A stretch of DNA of 64,000 nucleotides from Chitinophaga sancti (GTDB taxonomy: Bacteria; Bacteroidota; Bacteroidia; Chitinophagales; Chitinophagaceae). Within the stretch, counting starts at the first letter, position 1. The number at the start of each line of letters is the position of its first letter. Shown here in pieces: positions 1 through 8,350 of the stretch. Below the pieces are notes generated by a model. That model was not told the origin of the DNA. It was given only the letters and a program-made list of their open reading frames with translations, and did no database searches. The stretch covers positions 5,208,001-5,272,000 of the forward strand of contig NZ_CP139972.1 in assembly GCF_034424315.1 (NCBI RefSeq). Direction: 5' to 3'. Position numbers and translations under genes: made by a program.

Positions 1-1395
1 TCTAATGATACCAGTATCGTTTTTATTGGGAAAGACGGGAGTGTAAGCGCCCCCGTTAAGAATGCCTTATTAAAGACGATCCGTCAAACAACAGGAGATA
101 ACCAATATACATGGGTAGCCGACTCCCTCTCCGGCCTGCTGCAATATAATGGGCAGCAGTTTTCTACCATCAGCCTGAATGGCCCGGCCAGCATACTGAG
201 GGGGCAGTTGCTTTTTACTAATAATACGCTGTATGCCCCTGCGGGTGGGGTGTCTGATAGCTGGACTGCCAACAATAATACGGGGAATTATTACACCTAT
301 ACGAATGGCGACTGGCAACGTTATGCAGATAGCCTGCACCACGACATAATGGTGATGGCACCTGATCCTGCCGGCAATGGTATGTATGCAGGTTCCTTTG
401 GTGGCGGACTTATACATATAGCCAGCGATGGTACCCGTACCTATGATCTGCAAAACCAGAAAATAAGCGGGTTGACCACCGATGCCTCCGGCAATCTCTG
501 GATAGCCGTTTATGGTGCTACCTATAACCTGGTGTGTAAAAAGCCGGATGGTACTTACCTCACTTTTCGCAGTAGCTATGCGCAAAGCGGCAATGCCATC
601 AGCCAGCTGATTGCTGATGATGCCGGGCAAATATGGATCGTATCTCCCCAAAGCAATGGTGTTTTTGTATTTAACACATTAGGCAACCAATGGACGCAAT
701 ACCGGCAGGGGAGCGGACAGGGCAACCTCCCATCCAACGATGTATACTGTATGGCAAAAGATAAGAATGGTAGTTTCTGGGTAGGCACGGGAACCGGTAT
801 CGGTATCATTCCCTGCAATACCTGTGATGCTGTATGGCCTGTTATCCAGCAGGACAATTTTGCCGGCTATCTATTCCAGGATGAACAGGTAACCGCTATT
901 GCTGTAGATGGGGCTAACCGCAAATGGGTCGGCACACATAAGGGGGTATGGCTTGTGAGTGATGATGGTACCGGCATTGTTGAGAACTTTACGACCGATA
1001 ACAGCCCTTTGCCTGGCAACCGGATCTATAGCATATGCATCGATCCGAATACCGGAGAGGTATATTTTGCAACCGATCAGGGTCTGATGTCCTACAGAGG
1101 TACTGCAACGGAGGGGAAAACGATGAGCAAGGATTCTGTGCTGGTATTTCCTAATCCTGTCAGTCATAATTATAGTGGAAATATAGCCATCAGTGGCCTG
1201 GCGGAGAATACCCTGGTAAAGATTACCGACTTAAGCGGCCGGGTGGTATTACAAACGAGGACCAAAGGTGGACTTGCACTATGGAATGGCTTAGATTATA
1301 CAGGTCACCGGCCTCAGACCGGGGTATACCTCGTGTTTGCTTCTAATGCTACTCTGGGTGAACATCTTGTAACAAAAATAGTGTTTATTAATTAG
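1..1395 (+). CDS. Beta-propeller protein with type IX secretion C-terminal sorting domain, 5' partial (PorZ-like?)
   Basis: The reading frame is open from the first base, so the gene begins outside the window; 464 residues are visible. Repeated blades of the two-component-regulator-propeller kind can be seen (phrases such as IWIVSPQSNGVFVF, FWVGTGTGIGII, KWVGTHKGVWLV, VYFATDQGLMSY). The last 85 or so residues start with VFPNPVS and hold ITDLSGRVV and TGVYLV, the pattern of a type A C-terminal sorting domain that directs export through the type IX system. A propeller plus sorting domain is the architecture of PorZ, which in Porphyromonas takes part in A-LPS attachment; that name is an inference from architecture only. 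It could equally be a generic exported propeller protein. The stop codon lies 17 bp before recO. Confidence 0.75.
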   Translation, partial: SNDTSIVFIGKDGSVSAPVKNALLKTIRQTTGDNQYTWVADSLSGLLQYNGQQFSTISLNGPASILRGQLLFTNNTLYAPAGGVSDSWTANNNTGNYYTYTNGDWQRYADSLHHDIMVMAPDPAGNGMYAGSFGGGLIHIASDGTRTYDLQNQKISGLTTDASGNLWIAVYGATYNLVCKKPDGTYLTFRSSYAQSGNAISQLIADDAGQIWIVSPQSNGVFVFNTLGNQWTQYRQGSGQGNLPSNDVYCMAKDKNGSFWVGTGTGIGIIPCNTCDAVWPVIQQDNFAGYLFQDEQVTAIAVDGANRKWVGTHKGVWLVSDDGTGIVENFTTDNSPLPGNRIYSICIDPNTGEVYFATDQGLMSYRGTATEGKTMSKDSVLVFPNPVSHNYSGNIAISGLAENTLVKITDLSGRVVLQTRTKGGLALWNGLDYTGHRPQTGVYLVFASNATLGEHLVTKIVFIN

Positions 1396-1397
1396 CC

Positions 1398-1405
1398 TAT
1401 TTTTG
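1398..1405 (+). promoter_or_regulatory. -7 box for recO (TATTTTTG)
   Basis: This is a full match to the Bacteroidota -7 consensus TAnnTTTG. It sits 3 bp after the stop of the upstream gene and only 7 bp before the recO ATG. Transcription would begin at or just before the start codon, so the message would have almost no leader. No clear -33 TTTG was found. Confidence 0.6.
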
Positions 1406-1412
1406 CAGTGCA

Positions 1413-2144
1413 ATGTTACACAAAACACGCGGTATAGTCCTCAGAACGGTTAAGTATGGCGAAACCAGCGCCATCGTTACGATTTTCACAGAGCTGTTCG
1501 GTATCCAGTCTTACATGGTCAACGGGGTTCGTTCTTCGAAGCCCAAAGCCAAGGGCAACCTGTTTCAACCAGGTAATATTCTGGAGCTTGTGGTGTATCA
1601 TTATGAGCAAAAAACTATTCAGCGGATCTCCGAATTCAAGCTGGGTTACATCTACACTTCCCTGCACTTCAATATTGTCAAAAACACGGTAGCGCTTTAC
1701 GTTATCGAGTTATTGCAGAAAAGCCTGAAACAACCGGAGCAGCACCTGGAACTCTATTACTTTGCTGAAACAGCACTGGCAGCCCTCGATCAGGCACCAC
1801 TGGGTATAGCAGCGAATATCCCTTTGTATTTTACTTTGAAACTGGCAGAGCAACTGGGTTTCCGCCTGAACGGAAGGTTTTCTGAATACGCGCCTTTCCT
1901 CGATCTGCAGGAAGGTTCTTTTACAGACCTGCCTCCACATCATAACAATTACCTGGATGCTACGAACAGTGAGATCACAGATCGCCTGTTCCAGTGCCAT
2001 GCATGGGAACAGCTGGGTGAGGTCGTGATGAATAAAGATAAAAGGAGGAGATTACTGTATGCCTACCTGGACTTTTTCAAGCTGCATATGCCGGACTTTC
2101 AGGAAATGAATTCCCCGCCTATTTTGCACGAGATTCTTGATTAA
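1413..2144 (+). CDS. recO: DNA repair protein RecO
   Basis: RecO works with RecR (and RecF) to load RecA on SSB-coated single-stranded DNA and to anneal strands during recombinational repair. The 243-residue product has the N-terminal OB-fold pattern of the family (MLHKTRGIVLRTVKYGETS, then TIFTELFGIQSYMVNGVR) and a helical C-terminal part. The four-cysteine zinc motif of some RecO proteins is missing: only one cysteine is seen, in LFQCHAW. Length is typical. Its 3' end overlaps the 3' end of the convergent lpxH gene by 26 bp. It probably has its own promoter directly upstream. Confidence 0.93.
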   Translation: MLHKTRGIVLRTVKYGETSAIVTIFTELFGIQSYMVNGVRSSKPKAKGNLFQPGNILELVVYHYEQKTIQRISEFKLGYIYTSLHFNIVKNTVALYVIELLQKSLKQPEQHLELYYFAETALAALDQAPLGIAANIPLYFTLKLAEQLGFRLNGRFSEYAPFLDLQEGSFTDLPPHHNNYLDATNSEITDRLFQCHAWEQLGEVVMNKDKRRRLLYAYLDFFKLHMPDFQEMNSPPILHEILD

Positions 2145-2907
2145 GATATTTCAGTGTAGTAGTTGTACCATCGAACTCCGCATACGTGAAGTAACGCAGC
2201 CAGTCACCCAGGTTGATGTAATGACTGTTTGGCCCCACTTCCAGGTCTAATGGCAGGTGGCGATGACCGAATATCAAGTAGTCGTAATGAGTCGTTTTTA
2301 AAATGTCTTTGCTGTAGATAGCCAGCCATTCATTCTCTTCGCCCAGAAATTTTTCTTCATGTTCCCCGCCTGTAGCCGCGCGGCTTTTCCGGCTGAAGTA
2401 GTTGGCAAGACCAATTCCCCAGGAAGGATGAATGAGCGAAAATAACCAACGGCATACCGGATTACGGAACACCTTTTTCAGCATCTTGTAACCATGGTCA
2501 CCGGGCCCTAAGCCATCACCGTGACCGATGTAGAACTGTTTGCCAGCGATGTCGTAGGTCTGCGGCTCGTAGTATACCGGGATATCCAGTTCATCTTCGA
2601 AATAGCCATTCATCCACATGTCATGATTACCGATGAATACAGAGATCCCAATACCCTTGTCACGCAGTTCCGCCAGCTTACCCAGTAACCGGGTATAGCC
2701 TTTGGGAATAACTTCCTTGTACTCAAACCAGAAATCGAAGATATCGCCTACGAGAAAGATATGTGCCGCATCATGAGAGACTTCATTCAGCCAGGCAACG
2801 ATTTTTCGCTCTCTGTCTCTGCTGCGCACCATATCAGGCGCACCCAGGTGAAAGTCTGAAGCGAAATAAATACGTTTGCCAGCTGGCAGTTGAATTTGAT
2901 GATGCAT
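2119..2907 (-). CDS. lpxH: UDP-2,3-diacylglucosamine diphosphatase (LpxH-type)
   Basis: LpxH cleaves UDP-2,3-diacylglucosamine to lipid X and UMP at the inner membrane, an early step of lipid A synthesis. The 262-residue protein carries the calcineurin-like metallophosphoesterase signature in order: ASDFHLG near residue 16, GDIFDFW near 54, GNHDMW near 95, HGDGLGPGDHGYK near 130, and GHRHLP near 216. The FWFEY segment after the second motif is typical of LpxH rather than generic phosphodiesterases. A small lipoprotein gene lies 42 bp upstream on the same strand. The 3' end overlaps recO. Identity as LpxH rather than a related phosphoesterase is likely but inferred. Confidence 0.88.
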   Translation of the reverse strand: MHHQIQLPAGKRIYFASDFHLGAPDMVRSRDRERKIVAWLNEVSHDAAHIFLVGDIFDFWFEYKEVIPKGYTRLLGKLAELRDKGIGISVFIGNHDMWMNGYFEDELDIPVYYEPQTYDIAGKQFYIGHGDGLGPGDHGYKMLKKVFRNPVCRWLFSLIHPSWGIGLANYFSRKSRAATGGEHEEKFLGEENEWLAIYSKDILKTTHYDYLIFGHRHLPLDLEVGPNSHYINLGDWLRYFTYAEFDGTTTTLKYLNQESRAK

Positions 2908-2949
2908 GGGCCTTTTAATTGCGCGTGCAAAGATGAAGAAAAAATGTGA

Positions 2950-3387
2950 TTACTTAGCGATACCCGCTTCCTGCACGGCAGTTTCAATATCGGTAATGTC
3001 TGCTTTTACAGGATCATTGTAGCTATCGAACAGGAAGATCTCCCAGGCATATTTTTCATGCATGAGGTTAATGTCTACGTCTTCGCCGTTCTTCTTGTGA
3101 AACTTGATTTTCACCTTGTTCGTGCTGATGATTTTCACACCCATTTTTGCGAGGTAAGCGCTATCTGCTACCAGGTTTGCGTTGTTGGATTGCTCCATGG
3201 CGGCAAAGGAATTCTTATTGAAAGTATTCTTCAGGTAGGTCAGCTTATCGCCTGCGGGATGGAATATAACGGCACAGGTATCGGCAATGATAAGAGTCGT
3301 GGTAGAATCCTGGAAGTTACCACCACCTCCGCTGCCACAGGAGGCGCACATGGCGATAATGGAAATAAAAAGCAGAAACCGTGTCAC
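2950..3387 (-). CDS. Small putative lipoprotein of unknown function
   Basis: The 145-residue product starts with a lipoprotein signal (MTRFLLFISIIAMCASC) with the lipobox cysteine at residue 17, followed by a Gly-rich linker. The mature part has alternating charged and hydrophobic stretches (MGVKIISTNKVKIKFHKKNG) that suggest a small beta-rich domain. I do not recognise a family. It lies just upstream of lpxH on the same strand and downstream of a terminator that ends the ftsH-lutC unit, so it may begin a short unit with lpxH. Confidence 0.7.
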   Translation of the reverse strand: MTRFLLFISIIAMCASCGSGGGGNFQDSTTTLIIADTCAVIFHPAGDKLTYLKNTFNKNSFAAMEQSNNANLVADSAYLAKMGVKIISTNKVKIKFHKKNGEDVDINLMHEKYAWEIFLFDSYNDPVKADITDIETAVQEAGIAK

Positions 3388-3407
3388 TTGCTTGATTATT
3401 TAAAAGA

Positions 3408-3434
3408 ACAGCGCATGACGGGGTCACGCGCTGT
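3408..3434 (-). terminator. Intrinsic terminator after lutC (minus strand)
   Basis: The arms 3408-3419 and 3423-3434 pair over 12 positions with one A/C mismatch, closing a GGG loop. On the minus strand the hairpin is followed by a T-rich stretch (GTTCTTTT). It separates the rsfS-ftsH-lutC unit from the downstream lipoprotein gene. The apical part ATGACGGGGTCACG occurs again at 7649-7662. Confidence 0.7.
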
Positions 3435-3460
3435 ACGAATATTGTTAACTGATAATTGAC

Positions 3461-4096
3461 TTATTCATCTACAAGAAATACATACACCTCTTTCGGACCA
3501 TGGATACCTACAACCAGTGTTTTCTCAATGTCTGCCGTGCGGCTTGGCCCGGAGGCAAAGTGAATAGAGGAGGGGAGGTCTCCCTGGTATTTCTCCTTCA
3601 TTCTTGCGATGGCATCTTTCAGGTCAAACACCAGCTGATGGGTATAAGCAATCACCAAATGTACGGGTGTATATACCGGCAGCGCTCTTCCTGAAGACTG
3701 TGCGGCACTCAGTACCATTGTACCTGTACGGGCTACCAGCATTTCGCAGTCAGTGATGGCTGCATGTGCTGTGTGCATATCGCCTTTGTTCAGACCAGGG
3801 AGCTGGTTCAGCTGCAGATCTTTGATCAGTGCCGGTGTCTGGCAGATAATATCAGACCATTCCCGGGTGGCGGCCAGCGCCTGCAGGTTTTCCAGCAGTT
3901 CGGCCTTACTGGTACAAAAAACGAATTTGCCCTGCAAGCCGGCAAATTCTTCTGCAAATTTCATTTCCAGTCCATCATGTTCCTTCACGAAGACCGAGTT
4001 GTTGCCCTCCGAGTTAGGGAAGGGCAACTGTACGGACTGGCTTAATGCATTTCTTACTCTTTTGAGAATATTTTCCTTGGCAGGAGATACTTTCAT
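3461..4096 (-). CDS. LUD-domain protein (LutC/YkgG family)
   Basis: The 211-residue protein matches the LUD domain family, whose members include LutC of the lactate-oxidation complex LutABC. Visible features are an N-terminal helix (ENILKRVRNALSQ), the central LVARTGTMVLSAAQSSGRA, and the C-terminal phrases HFASGPSRTADIEKTLVVGIHGPKEVYV, here in two parts either side of TADIE. lutA and lutB are not next to it. It starts 6 bp after the ftsH stop and is probably co-transcribed with ftsH. The lactate role is family knowledge; without the partner genes the substrate is open. Confidence 0.82.
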   Translation of the reverse strand: MKVSPAKENILKRVRNALSQSVQLPFPNSEGNNSVFVKEHDGLEMKFAEEFAGLQGKFVFCTSKAELLENLQALAATREWSDIICQTPALIKDLQLNQLPGLNKGDMHTAHAAITDCEMLVARTGTMVLSAAQSSGRALPVYTPVHLVIAYTHQLVFDLKDAIARMKEKYQGDLPSSIHFASGPSRTADIEKTLVVGIHGPKEVYVFLVDE

Positions 4097-4102
4097 ATCA
4101 AC

Positions 4103-6127
4103 TTACGCATTAGCGGTAGCTGGTGATGGATTGATCAGGTCTGTAGGATGTACACCGTCGGTAGTCATACCTTCGTGGTTAGCTATATGCTCTTTGTGCA
4201 CATCGTAAGGACGTTTACCAATCAGTCTTTCCAGATCTGCCTGATATAATACTTCTTTTTTCAGCAGTTCACCCGCCAGCGCTCTCACGTTGTCGATCTT
4301 TTCAGTCAGCAGGTTTTTAGTACGCTGATATGCTTTATCGATCAGGGCACGTACTTCTTCATCAATCAGTTTTGCCGTTTCTTCAGAGTAAGGCTTTGTG
4401 AAAGACTGATCGCTGTTAGGATCATAGAAGGATACGTTACCTACCTTATCGTTCATACCGTACACGGTAACCATTGCATAAGCCATGCGGGTGATCACCT
4501 GCAGGTCATTCTGGGCACCGGTTGATACTTTACCGAATACGATTTCTTCTACTGCACGGCCACCGAGGGTCATACAAATATCGTCCAACAGCTGTTCGGT
4601 ATTATAAAGGTATTGTTCTTTCGGTAAGTATTGCGCATATCCAAGGGCAGCTACACCACGGGGAACGATGGTTACTTTCACCAGCGGGTTTGCGTGCTCC
4701 AGGTACCAGCCACAGATGGCGTGGCCAGCTTCATGGAATGCGATGATTTCTTTCTCTTCAGGAGAAATGATCTTGTTTTTCTTTTCAAGACCACCGATCA
4801 CTCTATCTACGGCATCATTGAAGTCATCCATTTCTACTTCCGTCTTGCCTTTACGGGCAGCGATCAGGGCTGCTTCGTTACATACGTTGGCAATATCGGC
4901 GCCGGCAAAACCCGGTGTCATGGAAGCCAGTTTCTTGATATCGAGGATTGGAGAAGTCTTGATTGGTTTCAGATGCACATCGAAGATCGCTTCACGACCA
5001 GCCAGATCCGGCTTATCGATAGAGATCTGACGGTCAAAACGACCCGGACGCAGCAGCGCACTATCCAGTACATCCGGACGGTTGGTAGCAGCCAGGATGA
5101 TGATACCACTATCGGTACCGAAACCATCCATTTCTACCAGCAGCTGGTTGAGGGTGTTTTCACGCTCATCATTGCTCATCATTACGTTTTTACCTCTCGC
5201 ACGACCGATCGCATCAATTTCATCGATAAAGATGATACATGGTGCTTTTTCACGAGCCTGTTTGAACAGGTCACGAACACGGCTGGCACCCACACCTACG
5301 AACAGTTCAACGAAGTCAGAACCGGACATAGAGTAGAATGGTACCTGTGCTTCACCGGCCATTGCTTTGGCCAGGAGGGTCTTACCGGTACCCGGAGGGC
5401 CTACCAGCAGTGCACCCTTTGGTATCTTACCACCGAGGGCGGTGTATTTTTTCGGATTCTTCAGGAAGTCTACGATTTCCATCACTTCCACCTTGGCTTC
5501 GTCAAGGCCGGCTACATCACTGAAAGTAATGTTGACACGGGTGCCTTTGTCGAAGAGGGTAGCTTTGGACTTTCCGATATTGAAGATGCCTCCCGGGCCT
5601 CCGCTGCCTCCAGCGGGTCCTCCCATTTTACGCATCAGCAATACCCAAAGACCGATGAGCAGCACAAGTGGCAGCAATAATTGAATGAATGGTTCGAACC
5701 AACCCTGCCTTTCATCATAGGTGACTTTCACCTGATCTTCGAGTGGGGTATTGGCCTCAGCATGATCCATATCTTTCTTGAAGCTTTCTTCGCTACCGAT
5801 AGTAAAACGGTAGTGAGGACCCGGATTCACACGACCCAGGTTGCCCTTGGATACTTTGTCGAATTTGGGCTCATTAAGACGGTCTCTTTTTATGTAAACC
5901 TCTACTGCTTTCTTATTTACAACCACCAGCCTGTCTACATCACCTGGTTTCAGGTAGTCCAGCTGGAATTCCTGCCAGCTTATATCTCTGGGCGGTGGGT
6001 TAAAGGGAAACCAGTTCATTGCAAGCAGGGCAATACCTATAAAGGCATATACCCAGTATATATTGAACTTTGGTCCTTTTTTAGGCGATTTGTCTGACCC
6101 CTTTGTGAAGTTGTTGCCTCTTTCCAT
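4103..6127 (-). CDS. ftsH: ATP-dependent zinc metalloprotease FtsH
   Basis: This membrane-anchored AAA+ protease degrades misfolded membrane proteins and short-lived regulators. The 674-residue protein has a first membrane segment at about 23-40, a periplasmic domain, a second membrane segment at about 147-165, then the AAA module with Walker A GPPGTGKT (243-250), Walker B IIFIDEID (298-305) and the second region of homology ending in RPGRFDR. The zinc motif HEAGH is at 465-469. Length is usual for Bacteroidota. A Gly-rich linker follows the second membrane segment. The gene sits 44 bp after rsfS and 6 bp before the LUD-domain gene, a likely operon. Confidence 0.97.
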   Translation of the reverse strand: MERGNNFTKGSDKSPKKGPKFNIYWVYAFIGIALLAMNWFPFNPPPRDISWQEFQLDYLKPGDVDRLVVVNKKAVEVYIKRDRLNEPKFDKVSKGNLGRVNPGPHYRFTIGSEESFKKDMDHAEANTPLEDQVKVTYDERQGWFEPFIQLLLPLVLLIGLWVLLMRKMGGPAGGSGGPGGIFNIGKSKATLFDKGTRVNITFSDVAGLDEAKVEVMEIVDFLKNPKKYTALGGKIPKGALLVGPPGTGKTLLAKAMAGEAQVPFYSMSGSDFVELFVGVGASRVRDLFKQAREKAPCIIFIDEIDAIGRARGKNVMMSNDERENTLNQLLVEMDGFGTDSGIIILAATNRPDVLDSALLRPGRFDRQISIDKPDLAGREAIFDVHLKPIKTSPILDIKKLASMTPGFAGADIANVCNEAALIAARKGKTEVEMDDFNDAVDRVIGGLEKKNKIISPEEKEIIAFHEAGHAICGWYLEHANPLVKVTIVPRGVAALGYAQYLPKEQYLYNTEQLLDDICMTLGGRAVEEIVFGKVSTGAQNDLQVITRMAYAMVTVYGMNDKVGNVSFYDPNSDQSFTKPYSEETAKLIDEEVRALIDKAYQRTKNLLTEKIDNVRALAGELLKKEVLYQADLERLIGKRPYDVHKEHIANHEGMTTDGVHPTDLINPSPATANA

Positions 6128-6171
6128 AATCTTTCGCTCCTTTACGGATGTCGGGTAATAGTTAAAAGTTA

Positions 6172-6579
6172 TTAGTTAGTCTCATTATGCTCCATTCGTT
6201 CGGCATCACTCCACATATCTTCCAGACCATAAAATTGCCTGGTTTCTGGTTGGAATACATGCACCACAACATTCACATAATCTACAAGAATCCATTGTTG
6301 TGCGGTAAAGCCCTCATGCTTGTAAGGGGTTTCTCCGGTAAACTTTTGCACCTGGTCTTCCACGAAGTCAGCAATAGCCCGCACCTGTGTGTTGGAGTTA
6401 GCCTCACATATTACAAAGAAATCAGCCACGGCTTCAGGAATCTGGCGCAAATCCAGGGAAACGATGTTATCTCCCTTTTTTTCCTGGATGGCCTTGATGA
6501 TGGTGGAAAAAATCTCGCTTTCTCTACTCAGGCGCGCAAGCGCTTTCTTTCTCGTACTCAGAACGGTTAAGGGTGCCAA
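6172..6579 (-). CDS. rsfS: Ribosome silencing factor RsfS, probable TTG start
   Basis: RsfS binds ribosomal protein uL14 and blocks subunit joining when nutrients are scarce. The 135-residue sequence shows the RsfS domain: IIKAIQEKKGDNIVSLDLR, then ADFFVICEANSNTQVRAIAD, and the C-terminal WILVDYVNVVVHVF and FYGLEDMWSDA. There is no ATG near the start. The frame is open for only five codons above a TTG at 6577-6579, which is preceded by the purine-rich AAAAGAGA, so TTG is the best candidate. It heads the rsfS-ftsH-lutC run and is divergent from birA. Confidence 0.9.
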   Translation of the reverse strand: MAPLTVLSTRKKALARLSRESEIFSTIIKAIQEKKGDNIVSLDLRQIPEAVADFFVICEANSNTQVRAIADFVEDQVQKFTGETPYKHEGFTAQQWILVDYVNVVVHVFQPETRQFYGLEDMWSDAERMEHNETN

Positions 6580-6825
6580 TAAAATCTCTTTTGGTTAAAA
6601 ATAAACTTTAATTGTCAAAATTACTAAACAAGCCTGAAATTAACGCCGGAATAAAACCAGGGTACGACCAGGGAATGGTCGAAGATTTACCGGGTGTTAA
6701 TCCTTAATAACCACGAACTTGCTGTAGCTTTCGGCTGCTTGATGCAGGACTGTTTTTGCAACTGTTAAGGAAATGATAAAATGATTTACTTTGCCTTTCC
6801 AAAATAAATCAACGAATTTTTTCCA

Positions 6826-7569
6826 ATGACAGGACAGCCTTTCTATATCCTAAATTCAGTAGACAGCACCAATAACTATGCCATGGAGCAGGTAAATACG
6901 GGCCTGGTGACATCCGGTACAGCATGGTTTGCAATGGAACAAACGGCCGGAAAAGGACAACGCGGAAAACAATGGTCATCACCCAAAGGAGAAAACATCG
7001 CTTTGACAATAGCGCTGGAACCTACTATGCTGCCCCTTTCCAGGCAATTTATGCTAAGCGTGGCCGTAGCCCTCGGCGCATCAGATTTCTTTTCAAAATA
7101 TGCTGGTGATGAGACAGGTATTAAATGGAGTAACGATATTTATTGGCGTGACAGAAAGGCAGGGGGCATTTTGATCGAAAATGTACTTCGTGGAAATACA
7201 TGGCAATATGCCATAACGGGCATCGGATTCAACATTAACCAGGCTTCATTTCCGTCACATTTACCGAATCCGGTGTCACTCAGGCAAATCACCGGTAAAA
7301 CCTGGGATTCAGCCACTTTAGCAAAGGAACTCTGCCAGTTTTTACACCTGCGTTTTGAACAATTATACCCCGCTCATTACAATGATCTGCTGGATGCTTA
7401 TAAAAGCAGGCTGGTACGTATGAATAAGCCCGGTCTATACAGAAAAGACGGGGAAATATTTGAAGGAACCATCAAAGACGTACTACCAGATGGTAAACTT
7501 TGCCTGGAAAAAGATGGAAATATTTTACAACTCGGATTTGGGGAGATAGAATTCATTTTTCCTAAATGA
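6826..7569 (+). CDS. birA: Biotin--[acetyl-CoA-carboxylase] ligase, without repressor domain
   Basis: The enzyme makes biotinyl-AMP and transfers biotin to the carrier lysine of acetyl-CoA carboxylase and related proteins. The 247-residue product begins straight at the catalytic domain (STNNYAME) and has the biotin/ATP loop GKGQRGKQW at 42-50 and the motif IKWSNDIYW. A short C-terminal SH3-like domain follows (FEGTIKDVLPDGKLCLE). The N-terminal helix-turn-helix of bifunctional BirA is absent, so it should not act as a repressor. A TACTTTG element 32 bp upstream may be its -7 box. Confidence 0.93.
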   Translation: MTGQPFYILNSVDSTNNYAMEQVNTGLVTSGTAWFAMEQTAGKGQRGKQWSSPKGENIALTIALEPTMLPLSRQFMLSVAVALGASDFFSKYAGDETGIKWSNDIYWRDRKAGGILIENVLRGNTWQYAITGIGFNINQASFPSHLPNPVSLRQITGKTWDSATLAKELCQFLHLRFEQLYPAHYNDLLDAYKSRLVRMNKPGLYRKDGEIFEGTIKDVLPDGKLCLEKDGNILQLGFGEIEFIFPK

Positions 7570-7999
7570 TATCGTCCGGTTTCGATTAAAGCGAACACCT
7601 AAAATGATACGGATTACGTGCCGCAGTCATGTTAAAAATATAGGTTGGATGACGGGGTCACGTAATCCGTTTGGTATCTTGTTTCTACTGCAGAGCGGGT
7701 AGTTGGTTGTTGTTTCATAGCAGTTCATCAAAAAGCCAGATGAAAACAAGATTTTGGTTGATAAAGGGTAAGTCTAAATTGTGAAAACTTTGTTAATTTA
7801 TCAAATTAAAAAATGCAACAAAGAAACATATAATTTTAATTACTAACTGTTTATGACTTATTTGGTGGAATAAAAGCGGATCCATACCCCATTTTCTGGA
7901 GAACCCCATGGACGCACTGGAAAAACAATTTCCTCCTGCATCCGAACAAGGCATTCATCAATATAAAACCACCGCAATTTACAGGCCTGCTCAATGTAG
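7570..7999. other. Gene-free stretch with an extended hairpin
   Basis: No convincing gene lies in these 430 bp between birA and the minus-strand SUI1 gene. The main feature is an inverted repeat: ACGGATTACGTG at 7609-7620 pairs with CACGTAATCCGT at 7659-7670. Inside it, GTCAT (7627-7631) can pair with ATGAC (7649-7653), giving a stepped stem with a roughly 17-base AT-rich loop. It lies 40 bp after the birA stop and may be a terminator-like or processed RNA structure; no T-run follows. The rest is AT-rich, and a 34-codon ATG frame at 7908 is not supported by anything. Confidence 0.5.
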
Positions 8000-8335
8000 T
8001 TATTTGGCTTTATAACCCCAGTCCTGCAGCCATTTGATGACTTTCTCCCTGTAATCTCCCTGGATCAGGATCTGGCCATCTTTTGCACTACCACCGGTAC
8101 CGCATTTTGTTTTGAGGTCTTTGCCCAGTTTTTCCAGGTCTTCTTCTTTCCCTACGAAGCCGTCTACCAGCGTTACCACTTTACCTGCCCGCTGCTTCGT
8201 ATCCAACTTTACACGCAATTGCTGCTGGGCAGGAGGGAGGGTGTTGATCTCCTCCTGGTCATCATTATTCGATGGTGTAAAATTGGGATCCGTAGAATAA
8301 ACGATCCCGCCGCTGTTATTTTTCTTTTTGGACAT
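8000..8335 (-). CDS. SUI1/eIF1-like translation factor (YciH family)
   Basis: The 111-residue protein ends in a SUI1 domain: LRVKLDTKQRAGKVVTLVDGF, then LGKDLKTKCGTGGSAKDGQI, then YREKVIKWLQDWGYKAK. Bacterial members (YciH) resemble eukaryotic eIF1 and are thought to influence initiation fidelity. The N-terminal 40 residues are polar and probably disordered. It begins 15 bp after the lipid kinase gene on the same strand and is probably the last gene of a nadC-kinase-SUI1 operon. Assignment to the fold is firm; its physiological role in Bacteroidota is not known to me. Confidence 0.9.
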   Translation of the reverse strand: MSKKKNNSGGIVYSTDPNFTPSNNDDQEEINTLPPAQQQLRVKLDTKQRAGKVVTLVDGFVGKEEDLEKLGKDLKTKCGTGGSAKDGQILIQGDYREKVIKWLQDWGYKAK

Positions 8336-8350
8336 AATACTCGTATTTAA

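Noticed and set aside
4631..5680. Long plus-strand frame opposite ftsH
   Set aside because: It is antisense to the well-conserved ftsH core, shows no family pattern, and is explained by codon bias of the true gene.
7908..8012. 34-codon ATG frame in the gap after birA
   Set aside because: No promoter, no signal or domain, and its end overlaps the 3' end of the SUI1 gene; likely chance.
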